Below, in pieces: positions 40,712 to 49,583 of a stretch of DNA of 64,000 bases (position 1 is its first letter; each line of letters begins with the position of its first letter). The DNA is from Gaiellales bacterium (GTDB taxonomy: Bacteria > Actinomycetota > Thermoleophilia > Gaiellales > JAICJC01): NCBI GenBank assembly GCA_036273515.1, contig DASUHM010000043.1, positions 56,815 through 120,814 on the forward strand. Direction: 5' to 3'. Under the pieces are notes generated by a model. It did no database searches, had not been told where the DNA came from, and worked only from the letters and a program-made list of their open reading frames with translations. The position numbers and the translations under genes are program-made.

Positions 40712-41866
40712 GTGTCACGAGACGAGCTGCTGGGCCGGGCCCGCCGGGCGGTCTCGGCCGTAGCCGGCACGGCGGGTTCCCTCGGTGGCCGGGTCCGGCG
40801 CGGACGGGACGACGAGCCGGCTCCGCCCCAACGGGATCGATCACGGCCGCGACCGGCGCCGACGCCGGGCCTGCCGCCGCGCATCGAGCGCGAGCCCACG
40901 CCCGGCCTGCCGCCGCGCATCGAGCGCGAGCCCACGCCCGGGCTGCCGCCACGGATCGAGCGCGAGCCGGAGGGATCGGGGACCCAGCCCGACACGGTGT
41001 ACCGGCCCAAGCACGCCCGGACCGGGTTGGGGCCTCCACCGCCACCAGTGGCGCCCGAGCCGGAACCAGCGCCCGAACCCGAGCCAGAGCCCGCGCCAGC
41101 GGGAGCGCCCGAGCCAGTGCCGGGACCCGTCGATGAGCTCGAGCCGCCCGGCGAGGAGGACTTCGAGGACGAGGACGAGCTCGACGACGACGAGCGCTTC
41201 GCCCCCGCGGCGGCGCCCGTCGCCGGCGGCGCTCCGGCGGCGCCCCGTCCGGCCCCGGCCGCGACCTGGCAGCCGCCCTCGACGGCGTCCACCGTGCGCG
41301 ACGCCATGCGGCCGCACATGCGCTTCCTGAGCGTGATCATGGTCGTCCTCGTCGTGCTCGGCGTCGGCTACTTCGCGCTTCGGATCCACCAGCGCATCTC
41401 GCAGTCGTCGCTGGAGAACCAGATCCACACGCGCGACCACGCCCAGGCCGTGCGCTGCTCGGCGCTGCAGTCCAACGGCTCCGCATGGGCGTGCGCCGTC
41501 ATCTTCCGGGCCGAGTCCGAGTGCCTGATCGCGCGCGTGAACGTCGTCGGCAGCTGGAGCACGGTCGTGCGCGCGCACCGCTGCGCGAAGATCGACGAGC
41601 TGGTGGCGCTCCTGCCGCAGAAGGTCACCCCCGCCGGGGTGGCGGCCGACGTCGGGCAGCAGCTCGGCATCGCCGGGCTCACCTGCCGCAAGGTGCCCCA
41701 GCACGAGGTGCGCTGGGCCTGCGGCCGCCCGCCCGCGCCGGGCGGCCAGTGCCTCGTCGTGCGCGAGATCAACTGGCAGACGTGGCCGACGCAGGCCGGC
41801 GGCCGCCTGTGCGACCACTTCCCGGCGCTCGAGACGGCGATCCGCGCCTCGCAGGGCGAAGCCTGA
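40712..41866 (+). CDS. Single-pass membrane protein with Pro-rich tandem repeats
   Basis: A 384-residue protein of unknown function. The cytoplasmic N-terminal 200 residues are disordered, with three exact 12-residue repeats PTPGLPPRIERE (residues 50-85), a Pro/Glu tract and an acidic run (EEDFEDEDELDDDE). A transmembrane helix lies at about 206-226 (FLSVIMVVLVVLGVGYFALR). The outer part has six or more Cys (RCSALQ, WACAVI, SECLIA, TCRKV, WACGR, QCLVV), probably disulfide-bonded, in a DUF-like fold. GTG start 10 bp after the ComB homologue. Confidence 0.75.
   Translation: MSRDELLGRARRAVSAVAGTAGSLGGRVRRGRDDEPAPPQRDRSRPRPAPTPGLPPRIEREPTPGLPPRIEREPTPGLPPRIEREPEGSGTQPDTVYRPKHARTGLGPPPPPVAPEPEPAPEPEPEPAPAGAPEPVPGPVDELEPPGEEDFEDEDELDDDERFAPAAAPVAGGAPAAPRPAPAATWQPPSTASTVRDAMRPHMRFLSVIMVVLVVLGVGYFALRIHQRISQSSLENQIHTRDHAQAVRCSALQSNGSAWACAVIFRAESECLIARVNVVGSWSTVVRAHRCAKIDELVALLPQKVTPAGVAADVGQQLGIAGLTCRKVPQHEVRWACGRPPAPGGQCLVVREINWQTWPTQAGGRLCDHFPALETAIRASQGEA
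40859..40966 (+). repeat. Three in-frame 36-bp tandem repeats
   Basis: Units 40859-40894, 40895-40930 and 40931-40966 each encode PTPGLPPRIERE. Units differ by a few synonymous bases, so selection has kept the peptide. Not a CRISPR: there are no spacers. Confidence 0.9.
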
Positions 41867-41878
41867 GCCTGAAGATTT

Positions 41879-41910
41879 TGGGGGAGGCCGCAGGCGAACG
41901 GCCTCCCCCA
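41879..41910. terminator. Strong hairpin between convergent genes
   Basis: TGGGGGAGGCCG (41879-41890) and CGGCCTCCCCCA (41899-41910) form a perfect 12-bp stem with an 8-base loop, just after the stop of the Pro-rich membrane protein and before the end of dnaE2. TTTT precedes it on the plus strand; no T-run follows on either strand, so termination efficiency is uncertain. Confidence 0.5.
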
Positions 41911-42070
41911 ACCGACCCCATCCCGCCGCTCATCAGGGTGGGCTCCTTCTACCCCGAGCGGCGGAACCACATCGGCCCGTCCAGCGTACGGATCCGATGG
42001 CCGGAACGGCAGCCCTCTTTACGGAATTCTTGGGAAATGCACACATCGGGGCCTGGCCCCGGGTTGCGCG

Positions 42071-45000
42071 CTACCGGCGTCCTCGGCCGAAGCTGTTCGC
42101 CCGCGGCGCGGCCGCCCGGAGCCGGCGCAGGTCGGCGACATGGCCGCCCTGGCCGGCGCCGGTGCCGGCCGCCCGTGCCGCCGCTCGCTCGGCGGCGCGG
42201 CCGACGTCCGGCCGGGCGGCGTGGGTCAGGCCGGCCACCCGGTCGGCGATCACGTTCACGGCGCCGTCGCGGCGCTCGAGCCGGCCCCACACCTGCACGA
42301 GCGGCTCGGCCCGGATCGCGATCCGGTCGCGCTCGTACACCGCCGGCGGGCAGATCACGTTCGTCATGCCGTGCTCGTCCTCGACCAGCAGGAAGACGAT
42401 CCCCTTCGCCGTCCCCGGGCGCTGGCGGGCGATGGTGATGCCGGCGATCGTGACCGGCCCGAGCGGCGCCTCGAGCAGCCGGTCGGAGGTGGTGATGTCG
42501 GCCGCGAGCGACGGCCGCAGGAGCGCCAGCGGGTGCGGCCCCGTGGTCAGGCTCATGGCCTCGTGGTCGGACACCATCCGCTCCCAGTCGGTCATGCGCG
42601 GCAGCGCCGGGGTGGGGGAGGCGTCGAGCGCGAGCGCCAGCTGGGCGGCGCCCTCGACCCCGGTGCCGGCGGGGGCGCGGTGCAGCGGCAGCTCCCACAG
42701 GAGCCGGCGGCGGTTGGCGTCGAAGGCGTCGCAGGCGCCGGCCCGGATCAGGCTCGCGAGCTGGTCGGAGGAGAGCGGCGCCCGCCGCACCAGCTCGCCC
42801 AGGCCGGTGAACGCGCCCTCGGCGTCGCGCTCGGCGACGAGCCCCTCCGCCCGGGTGCCGACCCCCTTCACGTAGCCGAGGCCGATCCGCACGGCCGCAC
42901 CGCCGTCCTCGACGGTGCAGGTGGCGCCGCTTCGGTTCACGTCGGGCGGGCGCATCTCGACGCCGCGCCGTTCGCCGTCGCGCAGGAGCGTCGCCGGCGG
43001 GTAGAAGCCCATCGGCTGGGCGTTCAGGAGCGAACACAGGAACTCGGCCGGGTAGGAGCGGTGCAGCCAGGCCGACTGGTAGGCGAGGATGGCGAAGGCG
43101 GCGGCATGGCTCTTGGGGAAGCCGAACTCCGAGAAGGCCACCACCTTCTCGAACACGCGCATGGCGGTCGCCTCGTCGACGCCCCGGCCGGCCGCGCCCT
43201 CGCAGAAGCGCTGCCGGTGGCGCTCGAGGGCGTCGCGGCTGCGCTTGCGGCTCATCGCCCGGCGCAGGCTCTCGGCGTCGCCCGTCGAGAAGCCGGCGAG
43301 CGCGATCGCCACCTCGAGCACCTGGTCCTGGAACACGACCACGCCCAGGGTGTCGCGCAGCACCGGCTCGAGCAGGGGATGGTCGTACGGCGGCACGAAC
43401 TCCGGGTCGGCGCGCAGGGCGCGGCGGTGCTTGACGTAGGGATTCACGGCGTCGCCCACGATCGGCCCGGGCCGCACGAGCGCCACCTGCACGGTCAGGT
43501 CGTCGAGGTTCTCCGGGAGCGTCTGGTGCAGCGACTGCATCTGCGCCCGGCTCTCGATCTGGAACACGCCCACCGTGTCGGCCTGCTGGATCTCGGCGTA
43601 GACGGCGGGATCGTCGAAGCCGACCCGGGACAGGTCGATCGGCGCGCTCCGCGTCTCGGCGATCAGGTCGACGCACTCCTCGACCGCCGAGAGCATCCCC
43701 AGGCCGAGCAGGTCGATCTTGAGGAAGCCGGCATCGGCGCACGAGTCCTTGTCCCACTGGCAGATCTGGCGCCCCTCCATGGCGGCCGGGATCACCGGCA
43801 CGAGCTCGACCAGCGGCCGGGTCGAGATCACCATCCCGCCGGAGTGCTGGCTGATGTGGCGGGGGAGGCCCATGATCTCCTCCATCAGGAACGCGAAGGC
43901 GCGCCAGCGCGGCGAATCCGCCCGCTCCCGCATCTGCTCGACCTGGTCGGGGCCGATCGCGCCCCACTCGTCGGCCAGCCGGGCCATGCGCTCGACCTCG
44001 CCCGGGGGCAGCGCGAGCGCCTTGCCCAGGTCGCGCACGGCGCCGCGGACGCGGTATGTGGGGAACGCGGCCACGAGGGCGGCGTGCTCGGGCCCGTAGC
44101 GCTCGACCACGTCGAGCATCAGCCCCTCGCGCACGTCGCGGGGGAAGTCGAGGTCGATGTCGGGCACGCTCGCGAGCTCCTCCGAGAGGAACCGGCCGAG
44201 GAACAGCCGGGCGGCGATCGGGTCGACGTGGGAGAGGCCGATCAGGTAGCACACGATCGAGCCGACGCTCGAGCCGCGGCCGCGTCCCGGCGGCAGCAGG
44301 TGACGGCCCGCGCTGCGGCCGCGCACGCGCGCCGCCACGTCGCGGGCCATCTCGAGGATGTCGCGGTGCAGCAGGAAGAACCCGGCCAGGCCGTGGCGCT
44401 CGATCAGCCGCAGCTCCTCGTCCAGGCGGGTGCGGGCGGCGGCCATGTGGGTCGAGCCGGTGTAGCGGCGCTCGAGCTCGTCGCGACAGATGCGGGCGAG
44501 CGCCGCGCCGGCCGGCTCGCCGTTCTCGCCGAAGTCGGGGTAGCTGTAGCCGAGGTCCTCGGTGAGGTCGAAGCGACACCGGTCGGCGACCGCGAACGCG
44601 CCCCGGACGGCCTCCTCGGGGAAGCGGGCGGCCGTCTCGGCCGGCGCGCGCAGCACCGCCTCGTGGTTGCCGCGCCGGTCCGCCTCGCAGGCCTCCAGGG
44701 TCGTGTTCTTCTGGATGGCGACGAGCGCATCCTGCAGGAGCGCGCGGCGGCGGGAGTGAGCGTGGGGGTCGCCCGTGGCGGCCGTGCGCACCCGAAGGCG
44801 CTCGGCCAGCTCGGTCAGCAGCCGGTTGCGGCGGGCGTCGCCGCGCGCGTACGGGCGCTGCAGCTCGACGGTGAACCGGTCGCGGCCGAACACCCCCCGC
44901 AGCCACAGCCCCAGCTCCTCGGCCTCGCGCAGGCGGCCCTCGGCCACCGGCCAGGCCAGGAGGCCGTGGCGGGCGCAGCCCGACAGGCAGTGCAGGCCGT

Positions 45001-45343
45001 CCGCGTGGCGGGCGACCTGGTCGAGCGTCGCTGCCGGCGCGCGCCGGTCGTCGGCGTGGGCGGCGGTGATCAGCCGGCACAGGTTGCGGTAGCCGGCCGC
45101 CGTCTCGGCGAGCAGCGTGAGGTGCGCGCCGCCGACGAGGGTGATCTCGGCGCCGGTGACGGCCCGGATGCCGGCCTCGCGGGCGGCGTGGGCGAAGACC
45201 AGCGAGCCGCACAGGCCGTCGTGGTCGGTCAGCGCCACCGTCTCGTACCCGAGCGCCGCCGCCCGCTCGGCCAGCTCCTCGGGCTGGGAGGCGCCGTCCA
45301 GGAAGGAGAAGCACGAGTGGGCGTGGAGCTCCGGGTAGATCAC
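42071..45343 (-). CDS. dnaE2: Error-prone DNA polymerase DnaE2
   Basis: A 1090-residue C-family polymerase for mutagenic translesion synthesis. The N-terminal PHP domain starts VIYPELHAHSCFSFLDGAS and has TDHDGLCG. The palm includes GRGRGSSVGS and the catalytic Asp pair PDIDLDFP; the fingers include HISQHSGGMVIS and WDKDSCADAGFLKIDLLG. The thumb/tail has EFGFPKSHAAAFA and an OB fold near the C-terminus. GTG at 45343 is chosen as it overlaps the upstream stop as GTGA; an in-frame ATG 18 bp earlier is possible. Normally works with ImuB and ImuA', which are not in this window. A LexA box lies upstream of the operon. Confidence 0.95.
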   Translation of the reverse strand: MIYPELHAHSCFSFLDGASQPEELAERAAALGYETVALTDHDGLCGSLVFAHAAREAGIRAVTGAEITLVGGAHLTLLAETAAGYRNLCRLITAAHADDRRAPAATLDQVARHADGLHCLSGCARHGLLAWPVAEGRLREAEELGLWLRGVFGRDRFTVELQRPYARGDARRNRLLTELAERLRVRTAATGDPHAHSRRRALLQDALVAIQKNTTLEACEADRRGNHEAVLRAPAETAARFPEEAVRGAFAVADRCRFDLTEDLGYSYPDFGENGEPAGAALARICRDELERRYTGSTHMAAARTRLDEELRLIERHGLAGFFLLHRDILEMARDVAARVRGRSAGRHLLPPGRGRGSSVGSIVCYLIGLSHVDPIAARLFLGRFLSEELASVPDIDLDFPRDVREGLMLDVVERYGPEHAALVAAFPTYRVRGAVRDLGKALALPPGEVERMARLADEWGAIGPDQVEQMRERADSPRWRAFAFLMEEIMGLPRHISQHSGGMVISTRPLVELVPVIPAAMEGRQICQWDKDSCADAGFLKIDLLGLGMLSAVEECVDLIAETRSAPIDLSRVGFDDPAVYAEIQQADTVGVFQIESRAQMQSLHQTLPENLDDLTVQVALVRPGPIVGDAVNPYVKHRRALRADPEFVPPYDHPLLEPVLRDTLGVVVFQDQVLEVAIALAGFSTGDAESLRRAMSRKRSRDALERHRQRFCEGAAGRGVDEATAMRVFEKVVAFSEFGFPKSHAAAFAILAYQSAWLHRSYPAEFLCSLLNAQPMGFYPPATLLRDGERRGVEMRPPDVNRSGATCTVEDGGAAVRIGLGYVKGVGTRAEGLVAERDAEGAFTGLGELVRRAPLSSDQLASLIRAGACDAFDANRRRLLWELPLHRAPAGTGVEGAAQLALALDASPTPALPRMTDWERMVSDHEAMSLTTGPHPLALLRPSLAADITTSDRLLEAPLGPVTIAGITIARQRPGTAKGIVFLLVEDEHGMTNVICPPAVYERDRIAIRAEPLVQVWGRLERRDGAVNVIADRVAGLTHAARPDVGRAAERAAARAAGTGAGQGGHVADLRRLRAAAPRANSFGRGRR

Positions 45344-45591
45344 GCCCGCTGCGCCCACCATTCGCCCGAGCGGCGATCGGCGAACACCACCACGTCCGCG
45401 CCGCCCGCGAGGACGACCTCGAAGTAGCGGCGGTGCACCGGGCGGCCGCTCCACCAGCCCTCGTCGACCCGCCACTCGTCGCGGACGCACTCGACCGGGC
45501 GGCCGGAGACGGCAACGGGCGTCCCGCCGGGGTCGCAGCGGACCGACGTCTTCCGGGGGCCGCCGATGGTGCGGGTCGCGGGTGACCGCAT
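45340..45591 (-). CDS. DUF6504-like small protein upstream of dnaE2
   Basis: An 83-residue protein. VRDEWRVDEGWWSGRPVHRR, then YFEVVLAGGADVVVFADRRS and GEWWAQR match the small protein usually encoded between imuB and dnaE2 in actinobacterial mutasome operons. Its function is unknown but its conserved placement suggests a role with DnaE2. It is the first gene after the LexA box and overlaps dnaE2 by 4 bp. Confidence 0.8.
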   Translation of the reverse strand: MRSPATRTIGGPRKTSVRCDPGGTPVAVSGRPVECVRDEWRVDEGWWSGRPVHRRYFEVVLAGGADVVVFADRRSGEWWAQRA

Positions 45592-45604
45592 CCCACCATC
45601 ATAT

Positions 45605-45618
45605 CGAACATGTGTTCG
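45605..45618. promoter_or_regulatory. LexA (SOS) box of the dnaE2 operon
   Basis: CGAACATGTGTTCG is a perfect palindrome identical to the actinobacterial/Firmicutes LexA consensus. It lies 14 bp upstream of the ATG of the DUF6504-like gene on the minus strand, and 47 bp before the plus-strand deacetylase gene, which could also be affected. Confidence 0.92.
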
Positions 45619-45664
45619 GTGGGAACCGTTTGCGCGCTTCCGGGCCCGGCGGCAGAATCGGGGC

Positions 45665-46468
45665 GTGCCCGCTGCAGCCAGACCGCTGATCCTCGCCTAT
45701 CACGCGGTCAGCTCCACGTGGGACTCGCCGCTCGCCGTGACCGAGGAGGCGCTCGGCCGTCAGGCCGCCCACCTGCAGCGGCGCGGATATCAGGGCCTGA
45801 CGATGGCCGAGGCGGAGCGGCTGCGGACGGGCGGAGGGCTTCCGCCCCGAAGCGTCGTCTTCACCTTCGACGACGGCTACCGGTCGACCCTCCTGGCTGC
45901 CGACATCCTCGCGCGCTACGGGTATGTGGGCACCGTCTTCGCGGTGACGGCGTTCCCCGCCTCGAGCGGATACCTGTCCTGGCCCGGCATCGAGCACGAG
46001 CTCGCGTCCGCGACTGCCGGGCAGCTCGAGCCGCTCACGTGGGCCGACCTCGCGGCGCTGCGCGACCGCGGCTGGGAGGTCGGCTCCCACACCGTCACCC
46101 ATGCGCTGCTCACCGAGGCCGGCGACGCCGCCCTCGCGGCCGAGCTGGGCGACTCCCGGCGGGCGATCGCCGAGCGCCTCGGCGATTGCGCCACCGTCGC
46201 GTACCCCTACGGCGTCGCCGACGTGCGCGTCGCCGCCGCCGCGCGCGAGGCCGGCTACACGGCTGCGTGCACGCTGACGGGCGCCCACGTGGACGACGAG
46301 CCGCACCGGCGCCCGCGCGTGGGCATGACGACGGCCGACACGGGGCCGCGGCTGCGGGCCAAGCTCTCGCCGCTCGGCCTCGCCCTGCGCCGCAGCGGCG
46401 CCGCCCGGACGGCCCGGCGGCTACGCCCTCGGCGCGACTGGATCCCCACGGCGGGAGCGGCGGAGTGA
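45665..46468 (+). CDS. Polysaccharide deacetylase (NodB-like, CE4)
   Basis: A 267-residue carbohydrate esterase. Motif 1 reads VFTFDDGYRST (catalytic base and metal Asp), motif 2 SHTVTHALL (metal His pair), motif 3 VAYPYGVADVRV. It should remove acetyl groups from N-acetylated sugars of peptidoglycan or an exopolysaccharide. GTG start gives LILAYHAVS. No signal peptide is evident, so it may act on a cytoplasmic lipid-linked glycan or use a non-classical exit. It overlaps the sulfotransferase gene by 4 bp. Confidence 0.88.
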   Translation: MPAAARPLILAYHAVSSTWDSPLAVTEEALGRQAAHLQRRGYQGLTMAEAERLRTGGGLPPRSVVFTFDDGYRSTLLAADILARYGYVGTVFAVTAFPASSGYLSWPGIEHELASATAGQLEPLTWADLAALRDRGWEVGSHTVTHALLTEAGDAALAAELGDSRRAIAERLGDCATVAYPYGVADVRVAAAAREAGYTAACTLTGAHVDDEPHRRPRVGMTTADTGPRLRAKLSPLGLALRRSGAARTARRLRPRRDWIPTAGAAE

Positions 46469-47274
46469 CCGGCAGGCTCGTGTTCGTGGCCGGCCTGCAC
46501 CGCAGCGGCACGTCGCTCGTGCACCGCTGCCTGGCTGCGCATCCCGACGTGTCCGGGTTCGCGGACACCGGCGTTCCCGAGGACGAGGGCCAGCATTTGC
46601 AGACCGTGTATCCGCCGGCGTACCACTACGGCGGCGCCGGCCTGTTCGGGTTCGCGCCGGAGGCGCACCTCACGGAGACATCGCCGCTGGCGACGGCCGC
46701 GAGCCGCGAGCAGCTCCTGCGCGAGTGGGGGCCACACTGGCGGGCGGATGCGGCCGTGCAGATCGAGAAGTCGCCGCCGAACCTCGTCCGCACCCGGTTC
46801 CTCCAGGCGCTCTTCCCCGATGCCACGTTCGTGGCCGTCCTGCGGCATCCCGTCGCGGTCGCCGGTGCGACCCGAAAGGGCCGGCGGCGGCGGCTGACCT
46901 ACGAGACGCTCGTGCGCCACTGGGTCGCCTGCCACGCCGTGCTGGCGGCCGATGCGCCCCATCTGCAGCGCCTGCACGTCGTCCGCTACGAGCGGTTCGT
47001 CGCCGATCCGGACGCGGAGCTCGCCCGGATCTTCGCCGCCCTCGACCTGCCGCCGCACCCGAGCGGCGAGCACGTCCGCACCGGCGTGAACGACGGCTAC
47101 TTCGCCCGCTGGCGGTCGCGCCGAAACGCCTTGCGGGCGCTCGACCGCCGGCGCACGATCGACCGCTGGGAGCCCGAGGTGCGCCGGTTCGGGTACAGCC
47201 TCGTCGACACGCGGACGGCCGCCGACCTGCCACTGCCGGATCAGGCGGAGTCGCCGAAGGCGAACCGGCGGTAG
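46465..47274 (+). CDS. Sulfotransferase family protein
   Basis: A 269-residue PAPS-dependent sulfotransferase candidate. The 5'-phosphosulfate loop is VAGLHRSGTSLVHRCL (residues 8-23) and the 3'-phosphate site VLRHPVAVAGATRKGRR. VRYERFVADPDAEL near residue 175 is also typical. It is coupled to the polysaccharide deacetylase, so a glycan is the likely acceptor. The 3' end overlaps the next sulfotransferase-like gene (minus strand) by 34 bp. Confidence 0.85.
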   Translation: MTGRLVFVAGLHRSGTSLVHRCLAAHPDVSGFADTGVPEDEGQHLQTVYPPAYHYGGAGLFGFAPEAHLTETSPLATAASREQLLREWGPHWRADAAVQIEKSPPNLVRTRFLQALFPDATFVAVLRHPVAVAGATRKGRRRRLTYETLVRHWVACHAVLAADAPHLQRLHVVRYERFVADPDAELARIFAALDLPPHPSGEHVRTGVNDGYFARWRSRRNALRALDRRRTIDRWEPEVRRFGYSLVDTRTAADLPLPDQAESPKANRR

Positions 47275-48065
47275 GCGGACTCGGCCGCCTCCCGCAGACG
47301 CGCGAGGCCCGGCTCCCGGTAGCGCTCGCCGAGCCGTTCCTGGAGGTCGCGGCGCTCGCTCGACGGCCGCGCCACCCGCCGCTCGACGCCGGCCGCGCCG
47401 TCTGCCGCGCCGGGCCGCGCCCGGCGGCGCGCGACCTCGAGCTCATCGCTCGTGATCAGGCCGCAGACGTAGGCATGGATCACCGGCGCGTAGACGGGCT
47501 GGCGGGCCCGCTCCTCGATCAGCGCGTAGACGCGCTCGACGTTCTCCGGCGTGTGGGCGAACGGCACGTAGCCGGTGCCGAACTTCGCGTTCAGGGTCTC
47601 GACGACCCGGCCGAAGTCGGTGGTGACATCCTCGAACAGGGCCACCTGGCAGGCGTCTCGGTAGGCCAGGATGGCCTCGTGGAAGCGCCGGTAGGCCTCG
47701 AGCGCCTGGGCGAGGGAGACGTACGGCGAGCGGATCGCGACCGAGATCGCGCAGTCGCGGGGACGCCGCACCGGCACGAGGACGGGGATGCCGCGCCGGG
47801 CGCCGGCGACGATCTGGGCGGGCGCGTGCAGGTGGTGCGCCAGGCGCACCGGGCCGGGCTGGCTGGTCTGGAAGGCGACCGCCGAGAAGGTGTTCGCCGA
47901 GCGCGGGTAGGCCTCGATGACGAGCTCGGTCTCGGCCCGCAGCACGGCCAGCGGGTGCCGCCGCCGCGAGTAGGCGAGATACGACGGATGGCCGGCCCAG
48001 CGGCTCTGGAGCGCCCAGCGCTGTCCGGCCAGGTACCGCCGCGCGCTCCGGGGGTCGGCTCCCAT
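47241..48065 (-). CDS. Sulfotransferase-like P-loop protein
   Basis: A 274-residue protein with ELVIEAYPRSANTFSAVAF at about residues 46-64, a sulfotransferase-type 5'-phosphosulfate loop, and VRRPRDCAISVAI plus SLAQALEAYRRFHEAIL further on. These fit the divergent sulfotransferase group often seen near polysaccharide genes. Start at 48065 chosen for the compact N-terminus; repeat copy C begins 14 bp upstream. It faces the previous gene tail to tail. Confidence 0.75.
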   Translation of the reverse strand: MGADPRSARRYLAGQRWALQSRWAGHPSYLAYSRRRHPLAVLRAETELVIEAYPRSANTFSAVAFQTSQPGPVRLAHHLHAPAQIVAGARRGIPVLVPVRRPRDCAISVAIRSPYVSLAQALEAYRRFHEAILAYRDACQVALFEDVTTDFGRVVETLNAKFGTGYVPFAHTPENVERVYALIEERARQPVYAPVIHAYVCGLITSDELEVARRRARPGAADGAAGVERRVARPSSERRDLQERLGERYREPGLARLREAAESAYRRFAFGDSA

Positions 48066-48078
48066 CGCGACCAACCTA

Positions 48079-48396
48079 GACGATTGATCGGTAAGTCCGC
48101 GCGCCTGGACGTCAGACTGCAGCCGGGGGTTCGGGCGCCGGTGGGGCTGCGGCTGCGAACCGTCGCATCGCGTCTCAGCGTGTGCGTGATCGCAGCCGCC
48201 TCGGACCGCGGTCAACGGCAGATGCCCTTGACAGCTTCTCGGTCGCGCCCGTACAGCCAGGTATGACCGCTCCCCGCGTCCTTGCGCTGCTCGGTTGGCA
48301 GCCCAGCGGTGACCTGCGTGATCGCAGGTCACCGCTGACCGGTGCAAGCCCGTGGGCTTGCACCTTGGACATCACGGGACCTACCGATCAATCGTC
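48079..48396. repeat. Dispersed palindromic repeat, copy C (perfect 15-bp ends, inner hairpins)
   Basis: A 318-bp element bounded by GACGATTGATCGGTA (48079-48093) and its exact inverse TACCGATCAATCGTC (48382-48396). It contains the GCTGCGGCTGCGAAC core near 48146 and two perfect hairpins: 48305-48318 with 48323-48336 (14 bp, loop TGAT) and 48341-48351 with 48354-48364 (11 bp). It fills the divergent spacer between a sulfotransferase-like gene and a secreted propeller gene. No protein is encoded. Confidence 0.88.
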
Positions 48397-48438
48397 TGGC
48401 AGCCGGCCCGCCACGTCCTTCCAGGCGTCGCGGCTCTC

Positions 48439-49578
48439 ATGAAGGGACGCTACCGTGTCCGGGTGGCACGGAGGCTGGCATTGGCGGCGGGCGTGCTCGC
48501 GGTGGCGCTCGCCGGCGTGATCGCGACCGCCCCGACCGCGAGCGCGGCGCCGCGGCTGCACGGTGCGCTGCTCTACGTGGCGAACGACAACGGCTCGATC
48601 ACTGCCTACCAGATCGGCACGTGGCGGCGCGTGGCCCGGTGGACGGGACTGCCGATCCGAAACGGCGTCCGCGGCGTCGCCTACCGCAAGGGCTTCCTCT
48701 ACATCACCCACGGCGCGGACGGTGCCGGCGGCAGGGGCGGCGGCCTTCTGAAGTGGAACGTGCGTACCGCCCGCACCGTCTACAACCACAACTACCGCTT
48801 CGGCGTCGACCAGCCGGCCGTGTGCCGGAGCGGCGGGATCGTGCGCGTGTACGTGCCGAGCGGCGAGCTCTCGCCGTCGAACACGTGGGAGGTGATCCGC
48901 GCGCGCACGGGCCGCGTCATCGGCGCCATCGCGGGCGGAAAGGGGCCGCACAACACGATCTGCCGGCGCGGCCAGGTGCTGATGGGCGGGCGCCGGGCGA
49001 ACTACCTCATCCAGAGACACGGCCCGCGGGTCGGCCCGACGCCGTCGGCCTCGCCGGGCGTGCGGCCGTTCGTCGTCAACCACGGCTTCACCCGTGCCTA
49101 CATCACGTGGACCGACTTCCGCGGCTTCTCGGTGGGCAACCTGCGCACCGGGCGGATCATCGCCACCCGGTCGTTCGGGGCGGTGCCGGCGGGGTTCCGG
49201 CCCTCGGCGCCGTCGCACGGGATCACGCTCAGCCCGGGCGGCCGGCGGGTGTACGTGCTCGACACGCCGAACCGCCAGGTGCGGGTGTACACGGCCGGGC
49301 GGGCGCCCCGCCACCTGGCCACGATCCGGATCCGCCACGGGCTCCAGGGCAACGAGTCGCCGTGCGCCTACGACTGCATGCGCGACGGCTGGCTGCTCAC
49401 GAGCCTCCAGGGCAGCTACGTCTTCGTGGGCGACTCGGGCGACGTCATCCGCACCCGCACCCGGCGCGTGGTCGGCTTCCTGCCGGCGCTCGAGAACAGC
49501 CGCCACGGCTTCCTCGAGATCGTCTGGCGCGGCGGCGTGCCGGTGGCGTCGACCGGCCACTTCGGGAACGGCCGTTGA
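48439..49578 (+). CDS. Secreted beta-propeller-like protein
   Basis: A 379-residue exported protein. A signal peptide covers residues 1-36 (LALAAGVLAVALAGVIATAP, then TASAAP). The mature part has repeats like LLYVANDNGSITAYQIGTWR, LLKWNVRTARTV and VYVLDTPNRQVRVYTAG, typical of YncE/NHL-like propellers, and ends RHGFLEIVWRGGVPVAS. Probably an extracellular binding protein. It starts 43 bp after repeat copy C and converges with a sulfotransferase gene. Confidence 0.78.
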   Translation: MKGRYRVRVARRLALAAGVLAVALAGVIATAPTASAAPRLHGALLYVANDNGSITAYQIGTWRRVARWTGLPIRNGVRGVAYRKGFLYITHGADGAGGRGGGLLKWNVRTARTVYNHNYRFGVDQPAVCRSGGIVRVYVPSGELSPSNTWEVIRARTGRVIGAIAGGKGPHNTICRRGQVLMGGRRANYLIQRHGPRVGPTPSASPGVRPFVVNHGFTRAYITWTDFRGFSVGNLRTGRIIATRSFGAVPAGFRPSAPSHGITLSPGGRRVYVLDTPNRQVRVYTAGRAPRHLATIRIRHGLQGNESPCAYDCMRDGWLLTSLQGSYVFVGDSGDVIRTRTRRVVGFLPALENSRHGFLEIVWRGGVPVASTGHFGNGR

Positions 49579-49583
49579 GCGGC

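Noticed and set aside
40859..40966. Possible CRISPR-like array
   Set aside because: The units are contiguous, in frame and encode a repeated peptide; there are no spacers or cas genes.
42140..45427. A 1095-residue plus-strand open frame
   Set aside because: It is exactly antisense to dnaE2, has Arg/Gly/His-rich low-complexity composition and no family motif; such shadows are expected at this GC content.
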